Shown: positions 1-8,366 of the stretch, in pieces | Numbering within the stretch: the first letter of the stretch is position 1 | Layout: every line of letters begins with the position of its first letter | From: Halobacillus ihumii | GTDB taxonomy: Bacteria; Bacillota; Bacilli; Bacillales; Halobacillaceae | Direction: 5' to 3' | Length of the DNA: 64,000 bases | NCBI RefSeq assembly: GCF_902726645.1 | Contig: NZ_CACVAO010000001.1 | Span: 1,550,001-1,614,000 of the forward strand | The notes under the pieces: model-generated | What the model saw: the letters and a program-made list of their open reading frames with translations, nothing else | What the model was told of the DNA's origin: nothing | Databases searched by the model: none | Program-made: the position numbers and the translations under genes

Positions 1-743
1 TCCGGAACTCTTTTCCTGAAAAATGAATAATGATGTTCAGCACCTTCTACTACTTCAAACCTTGTATTCTCTATTTTCCTGCCAAGCAATTCATAGATCG
101 ATTGATTTGATTCGAAAAACTTTCGATTAATCCATTCATCATTGGTTTCGCTAGTTCCGCAATCAAGATAAAACTGTTCAATCCCTGATAAGCTAGATTT
201 CTTAATTAACTGTTCCATTTCCTCTTGATTCCGCCAAAAAGCTGAAGATAAAACAGCAACTTTGGAAAAGGTTTCAGGGTAACGACAGGCAGCATAAGTG
301 GAAATCAGCCCGCCTAACGATACACCTGCCATCGCAGTATTATATTCAATCGTCCGGTAGCTGCGATCTATCAAAGGTTTGAGCTCGCTGACAATAAACT
401 CTATGTATGCTCCCCCTTTACCTCCAAACTCACTATTCTGCCCGGTGATCATTTGGCTGAATTCACCGCCCGTCCACGGACAATATTCATTCACTCTATC
501 TTCTTTAATCGGATTGCCATCAATAGCTACGACAATCACATCAAGCTCACATTTATCTAGAAAATCTCTCAGGCCAAGGGAGGCTCCCCCAACAGCGTCG
601 TGATCCTCAAAGACATTTTGGCCATCGTGCATATACAAAACAGGATACTGCCTTTTCGCCTCATGATACCCCATTGGTAAATAGACTCTAACGACTCGTT
701 CTTGACTAAAAGGAGGAATATATACAGTGAATTTTTCTAACAT
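1..743 (-). CDS. Alpha/beta-hydrolase esterase (partial, runs off left edge)
   Basis: An open frame starts at ATG 741-743 (minus) behind an AAAGGGTGATC ribosome site and stays open to base 1, so the C-terminus is missing. About 247 codons are visible. The protein looks like the enterochelin-esterase/putative esterase branch of the alpha/beta hydrolases: an early YPVLYMHDGQN block (oxyanion region) and the nucleophile elbow GVSLGG. After the elbow come an acidic residue in DCGTSE and a late GAEHHYSFFRKR stretch that probably carries the catalytic His. No signal peptide is seen, so it is probably cytoplasmic. The fold call is firm; the substrate is unknown. It is divergent from the MscS gene, sharing a 104-bp upstream region. 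Confidence 0.85.
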   Translation of the reverse strand, partial: MLEKFTVYIPPFSQERVVRVYLPMGYHEAKRQYPVLYMHDGQNVFEDHDAVGGASLGLRDFLDKCELDVIVVAIDGNPIKEDRVNEYCPWTGGEFSQMITGQNSEFGGKGGAYIEFIVSELKPLIDRSYRTIEYNTAMAGVSLGGLISTYAACRYPETFSKVAVLSSAFWRNQEEMEQLIKKSSLSGIEQFYLDCGTSETNDEWINRKFFESNQSIYELLGRKIENTRFEVVEGAEHHYSFFRKRVP

Positions 744-778
744 TTGATCACCCTTTGCTCTTCTTTTTCATCCAAACT

Positions 779-808
779 TTGAGTTTTTTTATGATTATGC
801 GATAATAT
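779..808 (+). promoter_or_regulatory. Probable SigA promoter of the MscS gene
   Basis: TTGAGT at 779-784 and TAATAT at 803-808 are separated by 18 bp, about 40 bp before the MscS start codon. This is a fair match to the housekeeping consensus. Inferred from sequence only. Confidence 0.5.
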
Positions 809-847
809 ACGGAAAATATTTTGCACGATCTGTAAAGGAGTTTCGTT

Positions 848-1930
848 ATGACATCCAATTGGGCCCATTTGAAGACATGGGGTTTCTGGCAGGATGCTCT
901 GCTAGTCGCCGTAGTCATCTTTGCCATTTTCGCCTTGAAGGGGATCCTGAATAATATACTCATTCGCACCATCAAACATAACACCCGAATTCAGCACGCC
1001 TTCACTTCTTTTATCAATTGGGCAGCCTACAATGGCATCTTTCTTTTTCTATTGATCTATTTTTCAAAAACAAAGTGGCTGTTTCAAGCTTTTTTCACTA
1101 TAGGCGAGGTTAAGATTTCGGTATTTTTGATCGTAATTGCCTACCTGATTATTTCATTGGCTAACCGCCTTTCAAAGACATTAAATCATTTCTTACTGCC
1201 GACGGTTTATGAGCGCTACCATCTTGATCGTGGAGTTCGATTTACGTTGGAGCGAATCTTCCACTACATCATTATGGTTATTGCTGTCATTATCAGTTTG
1301 ACAACCGTAGGAATCGACTTGAGCGCCCTGACGGTTTTCGCCGGGGTCGTCGGTGTTGGAATTGGCTTTGGAATGCAAAATATTGCCTCTAATTTCATTT
1401 CTGGTTTGATTATTCTGTTCGAAAGGCCGATTAAGGTCGGAGATCGCATTATTGTCAATGATGTTATAGGTGATGTGGAGAAAATTAACATGCGGGCGAC
1501 AATTATTCGAACGATCGAAAATGAACACATTATCATGCCGAACTCATATTTTCTAGAAGAGCAAGTTGTGAACCGATCTTATAGCGACCCACGCCTTCGT
1601 CTTACCATTCCTGTCGGTGTCGCCTACGGAACAGATGTTCATCAAGTCAAACAACTACTTGAAAGTGTAGCTGAAGATATTCAACAAACAACTGAAAGTG
1701 TGTTAAAAGAACCGAAAGCGTTTGTTAACTTTACAGGATTTGGCGAGTCCTCCCTAGATTTCGAACTATTTATCTGGATTTCTAATCCTGAAGAAGTGAT
1801 TCGTATAAGAAGTGATATCAACTTTCGAATTCACGATAAACTGCAAAAGCATGAAATTGAAATTCCATTTCCTCAACGAGATCTGCACCTTAGAAGCGTC
1901 GCCAAAGATGCTGTGGATTGGAAAAAATAA
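848..1930 (+). CDS. Small-conductance mechanosensitive channel, MscS family
   Basis: This 360-residue protein starts at ATG 848 behind AAAGGAG. Hydrophobic segments fill roughly residues 10-185. The last carries the glycine/alanine-rich pore helix (VVGVGIGFGMQNIASNF) followed directly by FERPIKVGDRI, the hallmark start of the MscS beta domain. The C-terminal soluble part continues to the end without an extra domain. MscS channels open under membrane tension after osmotic downshift and let solutes out. Its position next to ectABC fits an osmotic-stress neighbourhood: ectoine made in high salt must be released on dilution. A hairpin terminator follows at 1948-1983, so it appears monocistronic. 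The particular paralogue type is not assigned. Confidence 0.93.
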   Translation: MTSNWAHLKTWGFWQDALLVAVVIFAIFALKGILNNILIRTIKHNTRIQHAFTSFINWAAYNGIFLFLLIYFSKTKWLFQAFFTIGEVKISVFLIVIAYLIISLANRLSKTLNHFLLPTVYERYHLDRGVRFTLERIFHYIIMVIAVIISLTTVGIDLSALTVFAGVVGVGIGFGMQNIASNFISGLIILFERPIKVGDRIIVNDVIGDVEKINMRATIIRTIENEHIIMPNSYFLEEQVVNRSYSDPRLRLTIPVGVAYGTDVHQVKQLLESVAEDIQQTTESVLKEPKAFVNFTGFGESSLDFELFIWISNPEEVIRIRSDINFRIHDKLQKHEIEIPFPQRDLHLRSVAKDAVDWKK

Positions 1931-1947
1931 TAATTCACCTAAAGGAA

Positions 1948-1983
1948 CTCCAATAGCTATTTTTCTATTGGAGGTTTTTTTAA
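1948..1983 (+). terminator. Rho-independent terminator of the MscS gene
   Basis: Nine-base arms CTCCAATAG (1948-1956) and CTATTGGAG (1965-1973), loop of 8, followed by a run of Ts. The stop codon of the MscS gene lies 18 bp upstream. Confidence 0.85.
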
Positions 1984-2278
1984 AAACCCCCTTTTTCCCT
2001 TTAATTGGGAATAACCCTTTCATGGCAAGCATTTTCCCCACCTATTTACAAAAATTTTATACTTCTTATATCTCCTTTTTTCTCTTTATATCTCCTTATA
2101 TCTAAACCCTTGATCTGTATAGGGGTTTGGGATGATTTTGCCCTCTAACCAAATTTCAGATTTTCTCAAATCGTCTGTATTTTTAACTATACCCTAGCAA
2201 TTTGTAATGACACCCCTACTTAGTGTGTGCCATCCCCATTCATAAGAAATAATGCCGTTTTTTACCTATAAAACTGGT
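1984..2278. other. Gene-free AT-rich stretch upstream of ectA
   Basis: No credible gene is seen. It holds two 20-bp-spaced copies of TTATATCTCCTT (2061-2100) and a weak hairpin AAACCCT/AGGGGTTT (2104-2128). Such a long leader before ectA may carry further osmoregulatory sites, but I cannot identify one. Confidence 0.4.
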
Positions 2279-2307
2279 TTGATTATCTGCGTGCAGACCA
2301 CTATTAT
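2279..2307 (+). promoter_or_regulatory. Candidate SigA promoter of ectABC
   Basis: TTGATT (2279-2284) and TATTAT (2302-2307) with an ideal 17-bp spacer. The predicted transcript start near 2314 gives a roughly 120-nt leader before ectA. No SigB-type GTTT/GGGTAT pair with proper spacing was seen in this region. Confidence 0.55.
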
Positions 2308-2433
2308 AAAAACATTGACAACGACAGAGTAGCGCTTACGCAAACGGTTACAATGTCGTCTGCCTTATTTGTTCAAAAAATCAAAGGAGGACATGGTCAT
2401 AATCACATTCCAGTATGAAACAGGTGAGCTCGT

Positions 2434-2976
2434 ATGACTAATGAAACCGCAACAGTTACACGGACTGATCAACAATTAACCTTTGAGAAACCAACCGTTG
2501 AAGACGGTTCCGCTATGTGGGAACTCGTCAACAACTCAACCCTCGATCAAAATTCACCCTACAAGTACATTATGATGTGTGAATACTTTGCAGAAACCTG
2601 CGTCGTTGCAAAAGAAAACGACAAATTAGTCGGATTTGTCACTGCTTTTATCCCGCCTGAACAAAGTGATGTTGTATTTGTCTGGCAAATTGGGATTGAT
2701 TCTTCCCAGCGTGGTAAAGGCGTAGCTTCCAAAATTTTAAATGAACTGGTTGATCGCGAAGTTTGCAATGAGGTTCGTTACCTTGAAGCTACTGTTACAC
2801 CATCAAATGAAGCTTCACAATCCCTTTTTAAAAAATTAGCACGTGACCACAAAACGACATGTACGATTACTGAGTGCTTCCCTGAAGATTTATTTCCAGG
2901 AGAAGGGCATGAAGAAGAGTTAACATTTCGAATTGGACCATTTTCAAAACCGAACATTTCCGATAACGATAAATAA
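2434..2976 (+). CDS. ectA: L-2,4-diaminobutyrate N-acetyltransferase
   Basis: This enzyme acetylates L-2,4-diaminobutyrate with acetyl-CoA, the second step of ectoine synthesis. The 180-residue protein is a single GNAT domain: an N-terminal FEKPTVEDGSAMWELV block characteristic of EctA, then the acetyl-CoA loop DSSQRGKGVASKIL and the EATVTPSNEASQSLFKKLA helix. The start at 2434 is supported by AGGTGA, a perfect anti-SD match six bases upstream. It is the first gene of ectA-ectB-ectC, 30 bp ahead of ectB. The ATG overlaps the stop of a 14-codon upstream reading frame (2393-2437). Identity is firm because of both sequence and operon context. Confidence 0.96.
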   Translation: MTNETATVTRTDQQLTFEKPTVEDGSAMWELVNNSTLDQNSPYKYIMMCEYFAETCVVAKENDKLVGFVTAFIPPEQSDVVFVWQIGIDSSQRGKGVASKILNELVDREVCNEVRYLEATVTPSNEASQSLFKKLARDHKTTCTITECFPEDLFPGEGHEEELTFRIGPFSKPNISDNDK

Positions 2977-3006
2977 TTGAGATTCTATTAAGGAGGATTG
3001 CAATTT

Positions 3007-4287
3007 ATGAAAAACGATCTAACTGTATTTGAAGAACTAGAATCAGAGGTAAGATCTTATTGCCGCAGCTTCCCTACCATTTTTACAAAAGCTAAAGGGT
3101 ACAAGATGTGGGACGTTGACAACAAGGAATATTTAGACTTCTTCAGTGGTGCCGGAGCTTTGAACTACGGCCATAACGACCCGAATATGAAAGAAAAGCT
3201 TATTGAGTACATCACCCATGACGGAATCACTCATAGCTTGGATATGGCTTCTGATGCAAAGGCGGATTTCTTAAACAAGCTGAATGACGTCATCCTGAAG
3301 CCGCGCGACCTCGATTATAAGGTCATGTTCCCTGGACCAACGGGTACGAACACTGTAGAAAGTGCTCTTAAATTAGCACGTAAAGTGACAAAACGTACAG
3401 AAGTTGTCAGCTTTACGAATGGTTTCCACGGCATGACGATTGGCGCACTTTCTGTAACGGGAAATTCATTCAAGCGTAAAGGGGCAGGCATTCCGCTTCA
3501 CAATGCCATCACGATGCCTTATGACAACTATATTGATGAAAACCTTGATACACTGGACTACTTTGAGCGCTATCTAGAAGATGGCGGCAGCGGTGTAGAA
3601 ATTCCAGCTGCTGTTATCCTTGAAACAGTACAGGGCGAAGGTGGTCTGAATACAGCGCGCTTTGAATGGTTGAAGAAACTCGATGCGATTTGTAAACGAT
3701 TCGACATCTTCCTAATTATCGATGACGTGCAAGCAGGTGTCGGACGTACAGGTACTTTCTTCAGCTTTGAACCAGCTGGTATCAAACCTGATGTCGTGTG
3801 CTTATCGAAATCTATTGGCGGCTATGGCTTGCCATTTGCGATTACATTGATCAAGCCTGAGCACGATATCTGGGGACCAGGTGAGCACAACGGAACATTC
3901 CGTGGTAACAACATGGCTTTCGTAACAGCTACTGAAGCCCTTCGCTACTGGGAAGATCCAAGCTTTGAAGAAGGCATTAAAGAAAGAGGCGAGAAAATCA
4001 CTGCATTCCTGGACGGCTTAATTGAGAAATATCCAGAGATGAAAGGATATCGCAAAGGCCGCGGCATCATGCAGGGAATTTCTTCTGGCGTAGAAGGATT
4101 CTCTGAAAAAGTTGCCGAGCTTGCATTCCAACAAGGCTTAATCATGGAAACAGCTGGCGCAGATGATGAAGTATTCAAGCTCTTCCCGCCAATCAACATT
4201 GACATTGATGCCCTTGAACAAGGCTTTGAGAAGGTTGAAGCAGCCGTTGAAGCTGTTGCAAAAGAAAAAGAATTAGTTACTTCTTAA
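3007..4287 (+). CDS. ectB: L-2,4-diaminobutyrate transaminase
   Basis: This PLP-dependent class III aminotransferase converts aspartate-semialdehyde plus glutamate to 2,4-diaminobutyrate, the first committed step to ectoine. The start chosen is ATG 3007, ten bases after AGGAGG; an in-frame TTG at 2998 sits too close to that site. The resulting 426 residues match the usual EctB length. Visible motifs are [15 protein letters not shown], the GFHGMT loop, [13 protein letters not shown] with the PLP-contacting Asp, and SKSIGGYG with the Schiff-base Lys. It sits in the middle of ectABC. Confidence 0.96.
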   Translation: MKNDLTVFEELESEVRSYCRSFPTIFTKAKGYKMWDVDNKEYLDFFSGAGALNYGHNDPNMKEKLIEYITHDGITHSLDMASDAKADFLNKLNDVILKPRDLDYKVMFPGPTGTNTVESALKLARKVTKRTEVVSFTNGFHGMTIGALSVTGNSFKRKGAGIPLHNAITMPYDNYIDENLDTLDYFERYLEDGGSGVEIPAAVILETVQGEGGLNTARFEWLKKLDAICKRFDIFLIIDDVQAGVGRTGTFFSFEPAGIKPDVVCLSKSIGGYGLPFAITLIKPEHDIWGPGEHNGTFRGNNMAFVTATEALRYWEDPSFEEGIKERGEKITAFLDGLIEKYPEMKGYRKGRGIMQGISSGVEGFSEKVAELAFQQGLIMETAGADDEVFKLFPPINIDIDALEQGFEKVEAAVEAVAKEKELVTS

Positions 4288-4332
4288 TTAACTATTCACT
4301 ATACTATACAACACTTATTGGAGGCCAAAATT

Positions 4333-4731
4333 ATGAAAGTCGTAAAACTAGAAGATGTTCTCGGAACAGAAAAAGAAATCAAAGGTGAAAACTGGACGTC
4401 CCGCCGTTTGTTATTTAAAAAAGATGGCATGGGGTACTCCGTGAATGATACAGTGATCAAAGCCGGTACGGAAACACATATCTGGTACCAGAATCACCTG
4501 GAAGCCGTTTATTGCATCGAAGGTGAAGGAGAAGTGGAAACACTTAAAGACGGAAAGGTCTGGCCTATTAAAAAGAACGAAATCTATGCACTAGATGAAA
4601 ATGATGAGCACCTGCTGCGTGCCTATGAAGGATCAGATATGCGTATGGTTTGCGTATTCAACCCACCACTTACCGGCCGTGAAATTCATGATGAAAATGG
4701 AGTTTACCCAGTCGATGATTCTGACGAATAA
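4333..4731 (+). CDS. ectC: L-ectoine synthase
   Basis: This cupin-fold enzyme closes N-gamma-acetyl-diaminobutyrate to ectoine. The start is ATG 4333, nine bases after TTGGAGG; the upstream TTG at 4318 overlaps the ribosome site itself. At 132 residues it has normal length. The conserved N-terminus [16 protein letters not shown], the cupin stretch [20 protein letters not shown] and the [12 protein letters not shown] segment are all present. No ectD hydroxylase follows: a strong terminator is reached at 4737, so this operon makes ectoine, not hydroxyectoine. Confidence 0.96.
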   Translation: MKVVKLEDVLGTEKEIKGENWTSRRLLFKKDGMGYSVNDTVIKAGTETHIWYQNHLEAVYCIEGEGEVETLKDGKVWPIKKNEIYALDENDEHLLRAYEGSDMRMVCVFNPPLTGREIHDENGVYPVDDSDE

Positions 4732-4736
4732 ACCAT

Positions 4737-4775
4737 AAAAAATTCCTCCCTATCAAGTAGGGAGGAATTTTTTAA
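4737..4775. terminator. Bidirectional terminator between ectC and aldehyde dehydrogenase
   Basis: Perfect 12-bp arms AATTCCTCCCTA (4741-4752) and TAGGGAGGAATT (4758-4769), 5-nt loop, with A-run before and T-run after. It serves the two convergent genes. Confidence 0.92.
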
Positions 4776-6200
4776 TTATGAAGGGAAACCAAGGATAGCT
4801 TTCTTTTCAAGATACTCTTCAATTCCAAAGTCGCCCCACTCTCTTCCTATACCAGACTGCTTATAGCCGCCAAACGGAGCAGAGAAGTCTTTCCCATTAT
4901 CGTTGATGGTAATCCTTCCTGCACGAATGCTAGTGGAAACTTTACGAAGCAGTTCAGGGTCTTTACCTACTACATACCCTGCAAGGCCATAAACCGTGTC
5001 ATTGGCAATTTCAATTGCTTCATCCAATGTTTCATAGGTAATAATCGACATCACCGGACCGAAGATCTCTTCACGGGCAATGACCATATCATTATTCACA
5101 TCTGAAAATACTGTTGGTTTCACGAAATAACCTTTATCAAGTCCCTCTGGCTTACCAGGTCCTCCGGTAAGTAAAGTAGCACCTTCTTCAATTCCTTTTT
5201 CAATATAGGATTGAACACGATCCCATTGCTTTTTGGATACGAGCGGTCCCACAACCGATTCTTTCCGCGGATCTCCAACCGGGAACTCTGGAAGTACTCG
5301 TTTAACTTCTTCTTCAAAAGAACTTTTTATCGAAGCAGGCACAATGATACGCGTAGCTGCTGAGCACACTTGACCTGTATTCATGGAAATATGGGTTACA
5401 GCTGACCTGGCTGCTTGCTCAAGATCGGCATCTTCAAGGACTATGAGCGGCGATTTGCCTCCTAATTCCAGCGCAACGTTCTTAATCGTCTTCGCAGCAT
5501 TTTCCATTATTTTTTGGCCAACGCCAACCGATCCCGTAAAGGAAACAAAATCAATATCCGGATGCGAGCTGATCCCGTCCCCAATAACATCGCCTGCACC
5601 ATTAACCAAATTAAAGACACCTTTCGGAACACCTACTTCATCAAAAATCTCCGCTAAGATCATTGCGGCAAATGGAGTCAGTTCAGATGGCTTCAAGACC
5701 ACTGTACTACCCGCAGCGAAAGCACTGGCAATTTTAGTGGACGTTTGATTTGTAGGGAAATTCCACGGTGTGATCAGACCGCTGACCCCTACAGATTCTT
5801 TGACTAATGTATGGTTACCGCGCTGCTCCATAAATGAAAAATCCTTCAGCGATTCAGCAGCCTGGGAAAAGTGAGAATAGCCCATTTTATAATGAACCTT
5901 TTCTGAAATAGATAAAGGAGCACCAAGCTCATCTGTCATGACTTCTATGAGGTCATTTTTACGTCTTTCATACTCAGCCGCAATTTTTTCAAGCATCTCA
6001 ATTCGCTCTTCCTTTGGAGTTTGTGAAAAGGCAGGAAGTGCATCTCTTGCCGCTTGAACGGCTTTATCCAAATCTTCCTTCGTCCCAAAACTGATTTTGC
6101 CGATCACTTCCTCTGTGGCCGGGTTAATCACGTCTTCTGTTTCAGAACCAGTTGATTCTATCCATTCCCCATTAATGTAATGCTTCAAGTAGTTACGCAT
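4776..6200 (-). CDS. NAD(P)-dependent aldehyde dehydrogenase
   Basis: An aldehyde dehydrogenase superfamily enzyme that oxidises an aldehyde to its acid. The start chosen is ATG 6200, nine bases from AAGGAG, giving 474 residues; an in-frame GTG at 6206 is too close to that site. The catalytic Cys is at about residue 279 in [10 protein letters not shown] and the general-base Glu at about 245 in LELGGKSP. The cofactor motif FTGSVGVG and the C-terminal [14 protein letters not shown] are intact. It is next to ectABC, convergent, but nothing ties it to ectoine; it lacks a betB/gbsB partner and the substrate is open. A TATAAT-like -10 lies at 6255-6260 on the minus strand. Confidence 0.92.
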   Translation of the reverse strand: MRNYLKHYINGEWIESTGSETEDVINPATEEVIGKISFGTKEDLDKAVQAARDALPAFSQTPKEERIEMLEKIAAEYERRKNDLIEVMTDELGAPLSISEKVHYKMGYSHFSQAAESLKDFSFMEQRGNHTLVKESVGVSGLITPWNFPTNQTSTKIASAFAAGSTVVLKPSELTPFAAMILAEIFDEVGVPKGVFNLVNGAGDVIGDGISSHPDIDFVSFTGSVGVGQKIMENAAKTIKNVALELGGKSPLIVLEDADLEQAARSAVTHISMNTGQVCSAATRIIVPASIKSSFEEEVKRVLPEFPVGDPRKESVVGPLVSKKQWDRVQSYIEKGIEEGATLLTGGPGKPEGLDKGYFVKPTVFSDVNNDMVIAREEIFGPVMSIITYETLDEAIEIANDTVYGLAGYVVGKDPELLRKVSTSIRAGRITINDNGKDFSAPFGGYKQSGIGREWGDFGIEEYLEKKAILGFPS

Positions 6201-6473
6201 TTCCACCGTCTCCTTCTATAAAAAGATTGTGATCATTACAAGCAAATCATCAGAATTATATTCAGTTTTAGAGACTATATAACCTTAATTCTTCCATTTC
6301 AAACAAAAATCAGCTGCCTCTCTTAAGTAAACCATTACCCTCCCTTCCGTCCCTTTTTCATAATCTTAAATGAATTTAAACTTATCTTAATAATACTTTA
6401 CAGGAGGTTTATTAACTTTTCCAGACCCGGACCTTATACTTTAGATCATAAGTTATTCATCAGGGGGTAGGGA
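6201..6473. other. AT-rich intergenic stretch, little recognisable content
   Basis: Upstream region of the aldehyde dehydrogenase gene (minus -10 candidate at 6255-6260). The rest is pyrimidine- and AT-rich with no reading frame or hairpin that I would defend. Confidence 0.3.
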
Positions 6474-6518
6474 ATGGAACAAAAAATGGTCCGTCGTAAG
6501 TTTTTAACCTATATGTGA
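6474..6518 (+). pseudogene. Remnant of a gene encoding a twin-arginine signal peptide
   Basis: Behind CAGGGGGTAGGGA, a start codon opens MEQKMVRRKFLTYM and is cut by TGA after 14 codons. RRKFL is a twin-arginine signal core, and RRxFLTY resembles the N-terminus of Rieske/QcrA proteins of Bacillaceae. The following bases do not continue as a recognisable hydrophobic signal or mature protein before tatA. It lies about 100 bp upstream of tatA. My reading is a decayed Tat-substrate gene, cut down to its start. The alternative is chance similarity in 14 codons. Confidence 0.4.
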
Positions 6519-6618
6519 ATCGCAGCTTTACGAAGGCACAGCCGATTACAAATCAATTCATTTCCTTTACCAAAAGAATCATCTAATCACAAAACCATAA
6601 CTTGAAAGGTTGGTTATT

Positions 6619-6834
6619 ATGCTACAAAACATTGGAATACCAGGTTTAATCATCATTCTCGTGATTGCACTAATTATTTTTGGTCCATCTAAATTACCAG
6701 AAATGGGACGTGCATTCGGGACCACCCTAAAAGAATTCAAAAAATCCACTCAGGATCTAATGTCCGATGATAAGCAAAGTCAGGAAAACCAAAACAATTC
6801 CAGCGAGCAAAAAGAAAAGCAATCAGCTAACTAA
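6619..6834 (+). CDS. tatA: Twin-arginine translocase subunit TatA
   Basis: This pore-forming subunit of the Tat system exports folded proteins bearing RR signal peptides. The start is ATG 6619 with an AAAGG site; the in-frame TTG at 6610 is less likely. The 71 residues show the full TatA pattern: short N-terminus, one membrane helix ([13 protein letters not shown]), the [12 protein letters not shown] hinge, an amphipathic helix with FKKST, and a charged Gln/Asn-rich tail. It is followed by an intercistronic hairpin and then tatC. Confidence 0.95.
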   Translation: MLQNIGIPGLIIILVIALIIFGPSKLPEMGRAFGTTLKEFKKSTQDLMSDDKQSQENQNNSSEQKEKQSAN

Positions 6835-6845
6835 ACCAAACAATG

Positions 6846-6886
6846 GAAGGTGTAAGCTATTCACTTCTGCTTACATCTTCTTTTAT
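6846..6886 (+). terminator. Terminator-like hairpin between tatA and tatC
   Basis: Twelve-base arms (GAAGGTGTAAGC 6846-6857, GCTTACATCTTC 6869-6880, one G-U pair), loop 11, then TTTTATCTT. It probably lets only part of transcription reach tatC, or protects the tatA mRNA end, giving an excess of TatA over TatC. Confidence 0.7.
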
Positions 6887-6903
6887 CTTAAGGAGGTATG
6901 ATG

Positions 6904-7626
6904 ATGGCAGCGCAAGAAATGAATCTTGTCGGTCATTTAAGTGAACTTCGTAAGCGGCTTATTATCGTTCTGGGCTCATTCATCCTGTTTTTTATAGCAG
7001 CATTTGTTTATGTAAAAGAGATCTATAATTGGCTGAGTCAAGATATTGAAATAAAGCTGGCTGTTCTCGGACCAAGTGAAATTCTGTGGGTATATTTAAT
7101 GCTAGCAAGCGTTGTAGCTATTACTTGTACAATTCCGATCGTTGCTCATCAGATCTGGCTTTTTGTACGCCCAGCCCTGACACCTAAGGAACAAAAAGTA
7201 ACACTGGCCTATATTCCTTCATTATTTATCCTGTTTCTAATTGGCATTTCATTCGGCTATTTTGTTATTTTTCCTATTGTCTTTGACTTCTTACTTTCCC
7301 TCTCAGAGGGCATGTTTTTCACCTTTTTCACAACTGAGAAGTACTTCCGGTTTCTATTACATATGACCTTGCCCTTCGGCTTTCTGTTTGAACTACCTGT
7401 GATCATCATGTTCCTGACAAGTCTCGGGGTTCTCAATCCATACAGACTTCAGAAAGTGAGGAAGTATGCCTATTTTGTTCTCGTTTTGATTGCAGTCTTA
7501 ATCACGCCACCTGACCTCCTATCTGATATACTCGTCGTTATTCCGATGCTGTTTTTATATGAATGCAGTGTGCTGCTTTCCAAGGTGGTGTACAGACGCA
7601 AACAAAAGTTGGCCGTCGCAGCTTAA
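6904..7626 (+). CDS. tatC: Twin-arginine translocase subunit TatC
   Basis: This polytopic receptor subunit recognises RR signal peptides. Three consecutive ATGs occur at 6898, 6901 and 6904; the last has the best spacing (7 nt) from AGGAGG, giving 240 residues. The N-terminal NLVGHLSELRKRL is the conserved TatC cytoplasmic motif, and six membrane spans follow. FVRPALTPKE in the first cytoplasmic loop and the PPDLLSDILVVIPM region near the end are typical. It partners tatA just upstream; no Tat substrate gene is intact beside it. Confidence 0.95.
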   Translation: MAAQEMNLVGHLSELRKRLIIVLGSFILFFIAAFVYVKEIYNWLSQDIEIKLAVLGPSEILWVYLMLASVVAITCTIPIVAHQIWLFVRPALTPKEQKVTLAYIPSLFILFLIGISFGYFVIFPIVFDFLLSLSEGMFFTFFTTEKYFRFLLHMTLPFGFLFELPVIIMFLTSLGVLNPYRLQKVRKYAYFVLVLIAVLITPPDLLSDILVVIPMLFLYECSVLLSKVVYRRKQKLAVAA

Positions 7627-7638
7627 ACTTATATTAGT

Positions 7639-7679
7639 AAATAGTCACAAGAGGGACGAGCTACCTTTTGTGGCTATTT
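7639..7679 (+). terminator. Hairpin downstream of tatC
   Basis: Arms AAATAGTCACAA (7639-7650) and TTGTGGCTATTT (7668-7679), 12 bp with one G-U pair, followed by an AT-rich rather than pure-T tail. Probable tatC terminator. Confidence 0.6.
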
Positions 7680-7734
7680 ATATATATATTTAGCATTTCC
7701 AAATCGTTTTTTAAAATATTTTTTCACATTTTAC

Positions 7735-7764
7735 TTCACAAGGGAACAAATGTTCTGTTACAAT
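7735..7764 (+). promoter_or_regulatory. Orphan extended -10 promoter downstream of tatC
   Basis: TTCACA (7735-7740), 18-bp spacer, TG-T-TACAAT (7756-7764). The predicted start at about 7771 falls exactly on the first base of a structured segment. No plus-strand gene lies downstream. Confidence 0.55.
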
Positions 7765-7770
7765 AATTAT

Positions 7771-7860
7771 AGAGAAGGAAGGATCAGTGAATTAGAGACC
7801 TCCCCTAAACTATCTAATCTGCAAGACTCTTCCTTCTCGATTAGCACCGCCCTAAACATA
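7771..7860 (+). ncRNA. Candidate structured small RNA with C-rich loop
   Basis: A ten-base outer stem GAGAAGGAAG (7772-7781) pairs perfectly with CTTCCTTCTC (7829-7838). Inside it ATTAG/CTAAT forms a second stem whose loop carries ACCTCCCCTAAAC, an anti-Shine-Dalgarno-like C-rich motif of the kind Firmicute regulatory RNAs expose. A related CCGCCCTAAAC follows at about 7846-7856. There is no open frame, and the next gene is on the other strand. The 3' end is uncertain because no strong T-tailed hairpin is visible. Function is unknown. Confidence 0.4.
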
Positions 7861-7878
7861 AGTTAAATCCTTTCGCTT

Positions 7879-8226
7879 TTAGCCTTGAACAAATCCTAGC
7901 TCATTACCGTCCAAATCAACAATGGTAAATTTCCGGCTGCCGTATGCAGTGGAAAATAACTCTTCTACTACTTCTGCTTTATTCTTTAACCGCTCCCATA
8001 ATGAATCCACATCATCAACATAGAAATTAAAACGACCGGGTGTAGGATAATTTTTATGTTCCATTAGAGCGAACATTGCTCCACTTTCATGTTCGAAATG
8101 GACATAATTTGGATTTTCTGGTGGCCAAGAACCACCTACGCTAAATCCTAAAACGTCTTTATACCATTTGATTGCTCTGTCCAATTCCTTAACATTTGCT
8201 CTGACGTGTAACAGTTTGGTCCTCAT
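7879..8226 (-). CDS. VOC (glyoxalase/bleomycin-resistance) family protein
   Basis: A 115-residue single-domain vicinal-oxygen-chelate protein; the ATG at 8226 follows a GGGGGT site. Strand order and motifs fit the family: LHVRANVKELDRAIKWYKDVLGF at the start, a central YVHFEHESGAMFAL and an ending of FTIVDLDGNELGFVQ. The terminal Glu is a likely metal ligand. These small proteins act as dimers in glyoxalase-like, fosfomycin/bleomycin-resistance or dioxygenase chemistry. Nothing here tells which; no antibiotic role should be assumed. It is monocistronic as far as can be seen. Confidence 0.85.
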   Translation of the reverse strand: MRTKLLHVRANVKELDRAIKWYKDVLGFSVGGSWPPENPNYVHFEHESGAMFALMEHKNYPTPGRFNFYVDDVDSLWERLKNKAEVVEELFSTAYGSRKFTIVDLDGNELGFVQG

Positions 8227-8366
8227 TAAGTTTTACCCCCTGGAGCTATGATTAGCTAAAATGTATTCAATCGCTATCTAAACTTTACTAGAAAATATTC
8301 TAATGCCACATTCCTTCCTTTAATTGCATAGATAAATACTTCTACATCAATTTCTGTCACTCCTGC

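Noticed and set aside
1812..2105. 97-codon frame across the end of the MscS gene
   Set aside because: Overlaps the channel gene and its terminator and has no ribosome site.
2339..2352. cre-like CGCAAACGGTTACA upstream of ectA
   Set aside because: Two of the 14 consensus positions fail (first T and the W), so not claimed as a CcpA site.
2315..2354. TTGACA at 2315 with TACAAT at 2349 as the ectA promoter
   Set aside because: Spacer is 28 bp, far from the 16-18 bp needed.
4776..6200. Aldehyde dehydrogenase as betaine aldehyde dehydrogenase or part of the ectoine pathway
   Set aside because: Convergent with ectC across a strong terminator, no choline dehydrogenase partner, and no substrate-specific signature I can confirm.
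7879..8226. VOC protein as a fosfomycin or bleomycin resistance gene
   Set aside because: Only the generic fold is visible; no resistance-specific motif or context.
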